From the NCBI GenBank assembly GCA_910587645.1, contig CAJUNA010000033.1, positions 18,936-82,935 of the forward strand: a stretch of DNA of 64,000 bases, given 5' to 3'. A model generated the notes under the pieces. The model saw only the letters and a program-made list of their open reading frames with translations, was not told the origin of the DNA and ran no database searches. Source of the stretch: an uncultured Oscillospiraceae bacterium (lineage in GTDB: Bacteria > Bacillota > Clostridia > Oscillospirales > Oscillospiraceae). The translations under genes and the position numbers were made by a program. Every line of letters begins with the position of its first letter. Positions within the stretch are counted from its first letter, which is position 1. Of this stretch, positions 24,737 to 31,673 are shown piece after piece.

Positions 24737-26497
24737 TCAGACCTCCCGCCTTCCGCCGGACCGGTACTCTTCCAGGAACCGCTGGGATACGTCCAGCAAT
24801 TCCTCCTTGTCCCCCTGGGACAGCAGGCCGGTCAGGTCGATGCGGCGGCACAAATCCTGGGAATGCTCCTCTACATAGGCCGTCAGCCCAGCGCGGAAGC
24901 CGTCTATTTCTTCCAGCGGCACGTCCTGCATTATATGGCCCAGGGCGGCGGTGAGGATGGTCACCTGCTGGTGCTGGGAGAAGGGGGCGTACTGGTTCTG
25001 CCGCAGCAGCCGCATAAGGCCCTGGCCGTAGGCAAGCTGGCGCTTGGTCGCGTCATCCAGATCACTGGAGAATTGGGTGAATACCTCCATCTCCCGGTAC
25101 TGGGCCAGCTCCAGGCGGATGGCCCCGGCGGCTTTCTTCATGGCCTTGGTTTGGGCATCGCCGCCTACGCGGGACACCGAAAGGCCTACATTGACGGCGG
25201 GACGATGGCCGGAGAAGAACAGATCCCCTTCCAGGAAAATCTGGCCGTCAGTGATGGAAATGATGTTGGTGGGGATATAGGCGGACACATCCCCCGCCTG
25301 GGTTTCCACAATAGGCAATGCGGTCATGCTGCCCCCGCCCAATTCATCAGAGAGATGGGCGGCCCGCTCCAGAAGGCGGGAGTGAAGGTAAAACACATCG
25401 CCAGGATAGGCCTCCCGGCCTGGGGACCGCTCCATCAGCAGGCTAAGGGCGCGGTAGGCGATGGCATGCTTGCTCAGGTCATCGTAGACAATAAGCACAT
25501 CCTGGCCCTGGCGCATGAAAAACTCGCCTAGGGCGCAGCCCGCGTAAGGGGCGATATACTGCAAGGCCGCGGACGCCCCGGCGGGGGCGCTGACGATGCA
25601 GGTGTAGTCCATAGCGCCCTTCCGCTTCAAGGTTTCCGCAAGCTGAGCCACGGAGCTGGTTTTCTGGCCGATGGCGACATAAATGCACACCACCGATTTA
25701 TCCTTTTGATTGAGAATGGTATCCACGGCGATGGCGGTTTTACCGGTCTGGCGGTCGCCGATAATCAGCTCACGCTGGCCCCGGCCGATGGGGAACATGG
25801 AGTCGATGGTGAGAAGCCCTGTCTCCATGGGCGTGTTCACCGGCTGGCGCTCCAGAATGCCGGGAGCTGGGGCTTCAATGGGGCGGTAAGTGTCCGGCTG
25901 GATACGCCCCCGGCCATCTACCGGAATGCCCAGCGCGTCCACCACACGGCCCAGGTAGGCATCGCCTACGGGCATGCCCGCAGTTTTCAGGGTGCGGCGG
26001 ACCATGCTGCCCGCCACGATGTCCTCGCCCTCGCCGAACAGAATGCAGACCAGTTCCCCCCGGCGCAGATCCATGACCATGCCCTTCACCCCGGAAGCGA
26101 ATACCAGAATCTCGCCGTACTGGGCGTGTTCCAGCCCGCCTACGGTGGCGATCTCGCTGTCCACAGTCAGCACTTCCCCGATTTCCTCGGGAATCACCGC
26201 TGGCGACCAGTCATGGGCAGCCTGGCGCATCAAGGGCAGCAAATCCTCCTCGCCAGGCTGAAGCTGGCGGAGGTAGTCGGTAAACTGCCGGACCCTGCCG
26301 TCCAGCGTCCAGTCGTAAATATCGGATCCCACTTGCAGCCGGAAACCGGAGCCAAGGGCATCGTCTTTCTCCCAGCGGAGGGGGATTTTACGCTGGTATG
26401 TCCGGGCGATGAAGTCTGAAAATCGCTGGAGCTGCGCCTGGGAAGGTTCCCGGCCGCTGCGCAGCTCCGCCGTCAGGCGGCCTCTAGCACTCCTCAT
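24737..26497 (-). CDS. atpA: ATP synthase alpha subunit fused to the C-terminal domain of delta
   Basis: A 586-residue protein, about 80 longer than normal alpha. Residues 1-80 match the C-terminal, b-binding domain of the delta subunit: a helix (LQRFSDFIARTYQRKIPLRW) then DDALGSGFRLQVGSDIYDWT and LDGRVRQFTDYL, which parallel the delta pattern D-x-x-L-x-GG-x-x-x-x-x-G-D-x-x-x-D-x-S-x-x-x-x-L. Residues from about 84 are alpha, with IPEEIGEVLTVDSEIATV, the P-loop GDRQTGKT (247-254) and LMERSPGREAYPGD. The start uses GGAGGAGG and overlaps atpF. There is no separate atpH in the operon, and the N-terminal delta domain is absent. GAGGAGG at 26251-26245 precedes a TTG/ATG pair (26233-26228) that would give a normal alpha of 497-498 residues. 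Confidence 0.88.
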   Translation of the reverse strand: MRSARGRLTAELRSGREPSQAQLQRFSDFIARTYQRKIPLRWEKDDALGSGFRLQVGSDIYDWTLDGRVRQFTDYLRQLQPGEEDLLPLMRQAAHDWSPAVIPEEIGEVLTVDSEIATVGGLEHAQYGEILVFASGVKGMVMDLRRGELVCILFGEGEDIVAGSMVRRTLKTAGMPVGDAYLGRVVDALGIPVDGRGRIQPDTYRPIEAPAPGILERQPVNTPMETGLLTIDSMFPIGRGQRELIIGDRQTGKTAIAVDTILNQKDKSVVCIYVAIGQKTSSVAQLAETLKRKGAMDYTCIVSAPAGASAALQYIAPYAGCALGEFFMRQGQDVLIVYDDLSKHAIAYRALSLLMERSPGREAYPGDVFYLHSRLLERAAHLSDELGGGSMTALPIVETQAGDVSAYIPTNIISITDGQIFLEGDLFFSGHRPAVNVGLSVSRVGGDAQTKAMKKAAGAIRLELAQYREMEVFTQFSSDLDDATKRQLAYGQGLMRLLRQNQYAPFSQHQQVTILTAALGHIMQDVPLEEIDGFRAGLTAYVEEHSQDLCRRIDLTGLLSQGDKEELLDVSQRFLEEYRSGGRREV

Positions 26498-26978
26498 GCT
26501 TTGCGCCCTCCTCCGCAAGGTCTAAGAAATGGTCGAAGGGGTCCTTTTCCATCGCCAGCTTCTTGGTGGCTTCCGCAGCCAGCTTCCGCAGCTCCCGCTG
26601 GGAGGAGCGGAGGATCTGCTCCTTGTCATGCTCCGCCTCCGTCCGGGCGTGGACAAGAAGCTGCTGGGCCATGGTCCGGGCTTGGTTAAGCTGCTCCTCG
26701 GCGGACTGCTGGGCGGCTTCCTGGGCTTTCAGCTTGGCTTGATGAATTTCATCATCGGCGGCGTCCATTTTAGCCTGATAGGCGGCATGGATGCGCTCGG
26801 CTTCCGCCAGCTTCCCAGCGGCTTCCTTTTCCCGCTCCCGGTAGTAGTCCTCCCGCTTTGCGATAAAGGCCTTCACAGGCTTATAGAGCAGGAAGTACAG
26901 CCCGCCGGTGAGGATGGCCAGGTTCATCCAGTGCAGCAGGATTTGCTGCAAATCAATATTGAGTGGTAAATTCGTCAC
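26484..26978 (-). CDS. atpF: ATP synthase F0 b subunit
   Basis: The b subunit of the peripheral stalk, 164 residues from GTG at 26978, chosen because AGGTGG lies five bases upstream; a GTG three codons earlier is possible. One membrane segment (about 14-32, MNLAILTGGLYFLLYKPV) is followed by a long charged coiled coil and a C-terminal part that normally binds delta. The b subunit is of ordinary length, so the missing N-terminal delta domain is not fused here. It overlaps the alpha fusion gene by 14 bases. Confidence 0.92.
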   Translation of the reverse strand: MTNLPLNIDLQQILLHWMNLAILTGGLYFLLYKPVKAFIAKREDYYREREKEAAGKLAEAERIHAAYQAKMDAADDEIHQAKLKAQEAAQQSAEEQLNQARTMAQQLLVHARTEAEHDKEQILRSSQRELRKLAAEATKKLAMEKDPFDHFLDLAEEGAKHEEC

Positions 26979-26992
26979 GGCTGCCACCTGCC

Positions 26993-27349
26993 TTACAATA
27001 CGAAGATAATCAGGATGACCACCAGCAGGGCGTAAATGATGGCGGTTTCAATAAACACCAGACCCAGCATCAGCATGGTTCTGATTTTGCCCTCGGTTTC
27101 GGGCTGGCGGGCAACGCTCTCGGTGGCCTTGGCGGTGGCAAGGCCCATGCCCACCGCGCCGCCGCCGGCAGCTACGCCGATGGCAATGCCTGCGGCGATG
27201 GCCTTCAGGCCAATGGTGCTGCCCGCTGTTTCCTCTTGGGCGGCGCTCTCCCCTGTTTCAGGGGCAGCGGCAAAGGCGGGGGCGGCCAAGGCCATTACCA
27301 GCAGCAGCGCGCCGGTAAGAACCAGGATTTTTTTCAGCAGCTTGTTCAT
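26993..27349 (-). CDS. atpE: ATP synthase F0 c subunit with signal-peptide-like extension
   Basis: A 118-residue c subunit; the usual size is 70-90. Residues 1-28 look like a cleavable signal peptide (MNKLLKKILVLTGALLLVMA then AAPAFAAAP), and 29-44 form an acidic linker. The two-helix hairpin follows, with the polar loop ESVARQP (77-83) and the ion-binding Glu101 in VFIETAIIY. By alignment to Ilyobacter c, Thr102 and Tyr106 match sodium ligands but the key Gln is Met68, so proton use seems more likely. GGAGG precedes the ATG. Confidence 0.9.
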   Translation of the reverse strand: MNKLLKKILVLTGALLLVMALAAPAFAAAPETGESAAQEETAGSTIGLKAIAAGIAIGVAAGGGAVGMGLATAKATESVARQPETEGKIRTMLMLGLVFIETAIIYALLVVILIIFVL

Positions 27350-27380
27350 AACGGAAAACCTCCAATAATTTTTGTAGTTG

Positions 27381-28196
27381 TTACGCCCGCTTTTTCGCAG
27401 GCTTATGGGACGGCTCCGACATCTCGCCGTAATAGAGGGCCGTCAGCATCGTCAGCACGTAGGTCTGAACCAAGGCGTGGAGCAGGGTAAACAGCACGGC
27501 CACAATAACCGGAAGGACAAAGCTCAAGCTCACGTAGTAGTACACCAGCTCCGTCACCAGCAGGCCGCTGAGCAGGGCGCCGAACAGGCGGAAGCTCATA
27601 GAGATGGGCAGGGAGAACTCCTTGAGGGCTTTTCCCACGCCCTTGATCCCGTGCTCCGCCACGCCGCCGGAGACGATGGCCAAATAGGACAGCGTGCCAA
27701 GGGCGATGGCGGCGTTAACATCCGACAGGGGCGCGGGCAGGGTGATAGGATGGCCCAGGGTAGTAGCGGCCTGGATGCCCAGCAGCTCGAACAGGGTCCC
27801 CACAAATATGTACGCGCCTACAGCGAAGATGTACGCGCCCACAAACCGGAACCGGTGGGGGCTGCTGCCCTGCGCCATACGGTCGAACAGCCCTACAGCT
27901 TCCTCCAGCAGCATTTGCAGTTTTCCCGGCGCGTACTGGAAGCGGGGAATCACCAAAATGCGCAGCAGCAGGGCGGCGAGCAATAAGAACGCCGTCACCA
28001 GAAAGGCGGAAATCATGCCGGGGTTGACGGTTTTTAAGCCCAGCAGGTCGATCTGGTTCAAGTTGTGCAGCACCGCGTCCCGCATGGTTTCCTGTACGCT
28101 CTCCGAACGCCCCGGCGACCCGGTGAGCAGCGCCCCGGCCAGCAGCAGCAGAATCGCCGCCAGCCACACAGCCAGGGCCTTTTTGTGTTGTTTCAT
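27381..28196 (-). CDS. atpB: ATP synthase F0 a subunit
   Basis: A 271-residue a subunit, the stator half of the ion channel. The essential Arg is Arg203 in ISMSFRLFGALLSG, and ALVQTYVLTMLTALYYGE is the last helix pair. An N-terminal hydrophobic segment (about 8-25) may act as a signal or extra helix. First gene of the operon; there is no atpI. AAGGAG lies at good spacing. Confidence 0.93.
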   Translation of the reverse strand: MKQHKKALAVWLAAILLLLAGALLTGSPGRSESVQETMRDAVLHNLNQIDLLGLKTVNPGMISAFLVTAFLLLAALLLRILVIPRFQYAPGKLQMLLEEAVGLFDRMAQGSSPHRFRFVGAYIFAVGAYIFVGTLFELLGIQAATTLGHPITLPAPLSDVNAAIALGTLSYLAIVSGGVAEHGIKGVGKALKEFSLPISMSFRLFGALLSGLLVTELVYYYVSLSFVLPVIVAVLFTLLHALVQTYVLTMLTALYYGEMSEPSHKPAKKRA

Positions 28197-28256
28197 CGAC
28201 TACTCCTTCTTTCGGTTGTGATCTGACGCGCCTGGGGGCGCACCTATAGCGATACT

Positions 28257-28275
28257 ATTATACCACCTTTGTCAA
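28257..28275 (-). promoter_or_regulatory. Putative promoter of the atp operon
   Basis: On the minus strand a TATAAT (28262-28257) preceded by TGG fits an extended -10 promoter. A TTGACA (28275-28270) is only seven bases upstream, too near to act as its -35 box. A small GC hairpin (GCGCC/GGCGC, about 28228-28241) lies in the leader. Confidence 0.45.
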
Positions 28276-28325
28276 GAGTTGGAATTGGCTCATACTGTGA
28301 AATTTTAAGGGTGGTTTCCCATGAA

Positions 28326-28358
28326 AAAATAGGCTGTCCGGTTCGGACAGCCTATTTT
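28326..28358 (-). terminator. Intrinsic terminator after tyrosine phenol-lyase
   Basis: A perfect 15-base stem (AAAATAGGCTGTCCG/CGGACAGCCTATTTT) with a three-base loop follows the minus-strand stop codon at 28375 and is followed on that strand by a T run. Confidence 0.85.
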
Positions 28359-28374
28359 GCCGTGGAATTTGACA

Positions 28375-29823
28375 TTATTGGCCGGAGCCGAAATCTTTTA
28401 TGTACGCCTCCGCCAGCTTTTCCGGCCAATCGCCAATGGGTTCCAGTACGCCGGTAAAGAACCGCAGGGTGGCCGGCTCATGGACGAACCGCAGCCCGCC
28501 GATCAGATCCCTGTGGTCGTAGAGCCACTTCACCCGGTCAATGACGTACTCCGTTTGAGAGAGGGTGAACACCCGGCGGGGGAAAGCCAGGCGGACCAGT
28601 TCCATAGACGCCATGCGCTCGCTGCCATCGGCGTTGCGCTCCTCGGAGAGGGTGCCCCGCTCCATGCCGCGGATGCCGCCGCAGATGTAGAGCGCGCAGA
28701 CCAGCGCCCCGGCAGGGTACTGCTCCTGGGGCAGATGCCTGACAAACTCGCCCGCGTCCAGATGCGCGCCCAAGCCACCGCCGGGGGTAATGACGGGGAC
28801 GCCGTAATCGTCCAGGTTTTTGACGCAGTAGCCCACAAACTGGGGGCCTTGGGAGATGATGTTCATGTCCATGCTCTCCTCAAAGCCCACCGTCATGGCT
28901 TCGATTTCCCGGACGGACATGCCTCCGTAAGTCAAAAAGCCCTCGAACATGGGGATTAAGTCTTCCATGGAGTAGTACAAATCCCGGTCGCGTACCAGCA
29001 CAACGCCGCCGCGGGCAAAGCCGAACTTCCGGGCGGAAAAGTAGATGATGTCAAACAAATCCGCAACCATCCGGGTGATTTCCCGGACGCTCTTGTCCGC
29101 CATGCCTTCCTCGCGGGTTTTGATAAAATACAGGTTGTCTTGGAGCAGGGACGCATCCAGGACCGTCATGACGCCGTATTTTTTGCAGATGCCCGTGGCG
29201 GCCTTCATGTTGGCGTAGGAAATGGGCTGGCCGCCAATGAGGTTGGTGCCCGCCTCCAGGCGCACGAAGGGGATATTTTCCGGGGTTTCCTTGCGGATAC
29301 AGGCTTCCAGCTTTTCCAGGTCGATGTTGCCTTTGAAGGGGAGCGTACTCTTGCTGGCAAGGCCCTCGTCCTTGACCAGCTCCTCCACGCGGCCTCCTAC
29401 CCGGGTGATGTGGGCCTTGGCGGTGGTGAAGTGGTAATTCATGATGACGCAGTTGCCCGGCTTGACGAACCGGGTGGCCAGGATGTTCTCACAGGCCCGG
29501 CCCTGGTGGGCAGGGAGACAGTATTGGATGCCGAACAGCTCTTGCAGCTTTTTCTCCATGCGGAAATAGCTCTCGCTGCCGGCGTAGGCGTCATCCGCCC
29601 GGAGCATGGCGGATTCCATGTCATCGCTCATGGCGTTGACGCCGGAGTCGGTGAGCATATCCAGGAAGATGTCGCTGTTGTGGAGCTGGAAGGTGTTGTA
29701 GCCGGAGTCCTTCATTTTTTGCAGCCGTTGGGCGGTGGGCAGCAGGTTCAATTTCTGTACGATACGAACCTTGTGCATTTCCAGGGGGATGGGGTCGTGT
29801 TTGTAAAATGTGATCTGTGCCAT
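28375..29823 (-). CDS. tpl: Tyrosine phenol-lyase (beta-eliminating lyase)
   Basis: A 482-residue PLP enzyme that splits tyrosine to phenol, pyruvate and ammonia. SGYNTFQLHNSDIFLDMLTD and THQ-like AHQGRACENIL match the tyrosine phenol-lyase/tryptophanase family; the PLP lysine is expected in FSARKFGF. Specificity residues favour tyrosine phenol-lyase: MERG matches its Met-Glu-Arg (Arg381 of the Citrobacter enzyme) where tryptophanase has Val-Glu-Ile, and LRFFTG has Phe where tryptophanase has His. The start MAQITF is set by AGGAGAG. Tryptophanase remains the alternative. Confidence 0.85.
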   Translation of the reverse strand: MAQITFYKHDPIPLEMHKVRIVQKLNLLPTAQRLQKMKDSGYNTFQLHNSDIFLDMLTDSGVNAMSDDMESAMLRADDAYAGSESYFRMEKKLQELFGIQYCLPAHQGRACENILATRFVKPGNCVIMNYHFTTAKAHITRVGGRVEELVKDEGLASKSTLPFKGNIDLEKLEACIRKETPENIPFVRLEAGTNLIGGQPISYANMKAATGICKKYGVMTVLDASLLQDNLYFIKTREEGMADKSVREITRMVADLFDIIYFSARKFGFARGGVVLVRDRDLYYSMEDLIPMFEGFLTYGGMSVREIEAMTVGFEESMDMNIISQGPQFVGYCVKNLDDYGVPVITPGGGLGAHLDAGEFVRHLPQEQYPAGALVCALYICGGIRGMERGTLSEERNADGSERMASMELVRLAFPRRVFTLSQTEYVIDRVKWLYDHRDLIGGLRFVHEPATLRFFTGVLEPIGDWPEKLAEAYIKDFGSGQ

Positions 29824-29849
29824 TTTTGCTCTCCTCTGTTTTATACTAG

Positions 29850-29893
29850 TTCTCAATAACGGCCCAGCGGCGAAGCCGCCGAGAATGTTGTCA
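29850..29893. repeat. Structured dispersed repeat, copy 1
   Basis: TTCTCAATAA, then GGCCCAGCGGCGAAGCCGCC and GAATGTTGTCA. A near-identical element lies at 56095-56167. Both form a GCGG/CCGC hairpin and sit in the 5' leader of a minus-strand gene, here tpl. Confidence 0.65.
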
Positions 29894-30106
29894 GTGATTT
29901 TCCTGGCTGCGGCGTCATCCGGTGTTGGTTTTCTTTAACACTTTAACATTTTAAATATAAAAAGTAAATGTTCAGAATAGACAGGATGCCGCACGGCTTC
30001 CGGCGTTTTCTGGTGGGATTAGACAAATTCCCGCCGGTTCTGCACTGCGTAAGGGCGGAAAAAGCGGAAATACTACCGGTATCTTAAGGAGAAGGAGTGG
30101 ATTTGT

Positions 30107-30541
30107 ATGATCGAACCGGATACGATTAAGCTGCTGCGGGAGTGCGATGCGGGCGTGAAAATGGGGGCGGCGTCCATCGGCGAGGTGCTGGACGCCGTAC
30201 AAAACGGCAATTTCAAGGAGCGGCTGGCGGACTGCAAGCAAGCCCATGAAGCCCTGGATCATGAATTGCAAGGGATGCTGGATAAATACCACGATGAGGG
30301 GAAAGAGCCAAGCCCTATGGCGAAGGGGATGAGCTGGATGAAAACCAATGTGAAGCTGGGAATGGATCCGTCCGACCAGGCCATCGCCGGCCTTATGACC
30401 GATGGGTGCAATATGGGGGCGAAGTATCTCCACAAGTACCTCAACCAGTACAAGGCGGCGGATGAAGATTCCAAGGACATCGCCAAACGGCTGATCCGGC
30501 TGGAAGAACAGCTTGTCTCCGATATCCGGCAGTATTTATGA
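30107..30541 (+). CDS. Ferritin-like four-helix protein (DUF2383-like)
   Basis: A 144-residue, mostly helical protein with the size and helix spacing of the small ferritin-like/DUF2383 group. Helices are seen at about 3-30, 33-62, 75-108 and 112-144 (IKLLRECDAGVKMGAASIGE; RLADCKQAHEALDHELQGML). Possible metal residues such as HEALDHE are present, but a complete di-iron set is not obvious. GGAGAAGGAG precedes the ATG, and a strong terminator follows directly, so it is probably a single-gene unit. The function of this group is unclear. Confidence 0.65.
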   Translation: MIEPDTIKLLRECDAGVKMGAASIGEVLDAVQNGNFKERLADCKQAHEALDHELQGMLDKYHDEGKEPSPMAKGMSWMKTNVKLGMDPSDQAIAGLMTDGCNMGAKYLHKYLNQYKAADEDSKDIAKRLIRLEEQLVSDIRQYL

Positions 30542-30547
30542 CAGAAG

Positions 30548-30579
30548 AAAGTGCGAAGGGTTTGCCCCTTCGCACTTTT
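30548..30579 (+). terminator. Intrinsic terminator
   Basis: AAAGTGCGAAGGG pairs with CCCTTCGCACTTT and is followed by TC-rich sequence, seven bases after the stop of the ferritin-like gene. Confidence 0.8.
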
Positions 30580-30588
30580 CCTGCCGTT

Positions 30589-30612
30589 TACTTTTTCCGT
30601 ACCGAAAAGCAG
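30589..30612. repeat. Dispersed CTTTTT/AAAAAG palindrome, copy 2 (imperfect)
   Basis: TACTTTTTC-CGTACC-GAAAAGCA, an imperfect member of the palindrome family, directly after the terminator of the ferritin-like gene. Confidence 0.45.
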
Positions 30613-30714
30613 ACCTCGGTTACATAGTTAGAGTCAAGGGGATTTTACAAAAAATATTTCGCCCGCCCAAAACAGCCGCTCACGCCCGCCGGACGCCCAC
30701 TCAGGCAAAACGGC

Positions 30715-30742
30715 TTGCAATCTGCCCCCCCTCTGTTAGAAT
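30715..30742 (+). promoter_or_regulatory. Probable promoter of the LytTR-DUF3021 pair
   Basis: TTGCAA (30715-30720), 16 bases, TAGAAT (30737-30742), only 22 bases before the start codon, leaving a very short leader. Confidence 0.5.
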
Positions 30743-30764
30743 GGACGGGAAAGGAGGGGACGCC

Positions 30765-31223
30765 ATGAAAATCACCTTGAACCAGGATCCGGCCTTTCCG
30801 GAGACGGAAGTAATCATCAACTGCCCCCGGGCGGACGAGGACATCCTCCGGCTGGTCGCTATGCTGCGGGTCTACCAGAAAAAGCTGGTTGGCCTGAAGG
30901 ACGGCGAACGGCGCCTGCTGGACGTGAAGGACATCCTCTACATCGACACAGCGGACAAAAAAACGTTCCTCTATACGGAGAATGCGGTTTATGAGTCCGC
31001 TCTGAAGCTCTACGAATTGGAGGACGCCCTGCGGGAACTGGATTTCCTCCGGGCTGGGCGGTCGGCCATCGTCAATTTCCGGCGCATCCAGTCCATCCGG
31101 CCGGAGCTGGGGGGACGGATGCTGGTAACCATGGACAACGGGGAGCAGGTGTACGTATCCCGCCAGTACGCCGGGGAGCTTAAGGGCAAACTGCGGGAGT
31201 TAGAAAGGAGTATTCTGCAATGA
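30765..31223 (+). CDS. LytTR-type DNA-binding regulator
   Basis: A 152-residue regulator with a C-terminal LytTR domain (about 45-150): DVKDILYIDTADKKTFLYTE, FLRAGRSAIVNFRRIQSIRP and the final VYVSRQYAGELKGKL. It lacks a receiver domain, so it is a stand-alone LytTR protein. AAAGGAGGGG sets the start; an in-frame upstream extension is unlikely because the promoter lies within it. It is coupled by a four-base overlap to the DUF3021 membrane protein, the usual partner, which probably controls its activity. Confidence 0.88.
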   Translation: MKITLNQDPAFPETEVIINCPRADEDILRLVAMLRVYQKKLVGLKDGERRLLDVKDILYIDTADKKTFLYTENAVYESALKLYELEDALRELDFLRAGRSAIVNFRRIQSIRPELGGRMLVTMDNGEQVYVSRQYAGELKGKLRELERSILQ

Positions 31224-31669
31224 AACGGTTTTTGAAGGGCGTTATGGAATGGAAAGCGGCCACATGCTATCTGTATACCGGCACTATGGCGATTTACCTG
31301 TTTTTCTGTACGGTGTTCCGCAGCGATGAAATTTCCCTGGCCATGCTGTGGGCCCTGCTCGCGGTGAGCGTGGCGGCCACCTTGATTCAGGGGGTATGCT
31401 TTTCCAACTGGATTTTCAAAAAAATGCGCTACACCTGGCGGAGCGTACTGTTTGTGGCGTTGTTCCTGCCTGTGCTATCCTTCGCGGCATGGAAAGTGGA
31501 GTGGTTTCCCGTGGAACGGGCCAGCGCGTGGATTATGTTCATCGGCATATTTTTCCTGATCTTCCTTGGCATGACCATTGGCTTCGATATCTATTTCCGC
31601 ATAACCGGCAGGAAGTACGATGGTATGCTGGGGCAGTACCGCAGGCAGAAGGAAGAAAAGGGAGAGTAG
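31220..31669 (+). CDS. DUF3021 membrane protein
   Basis: A 149-residue protein with four hydrophobic segments (about 15-32, 40-58, 74-90 and 103-124) of the DUF3021 family. Such proteins are normally encoded beside LytTR regulators and are thought to hold or inhibit them at the membrane. It overlaps the regulator gene as ATGA and converges on ptsI with four bases between stop codons. Confidence 0.85.
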   Translation: MKRFLKGVMEWKAATCYLYTGTMAIYLFFCTVFRSDEISLAMLWALLAVSVAATLIQGVCFSNWIFKKMRYTWRSVLFVALFLPVLSFAAWKVEWFPVERASAWIMFIGIFFLIFLGMTIGFDIYFRITGRKYDGMLGQYRRQKEEKGE

Positions 31670-31673
31670 GCGG

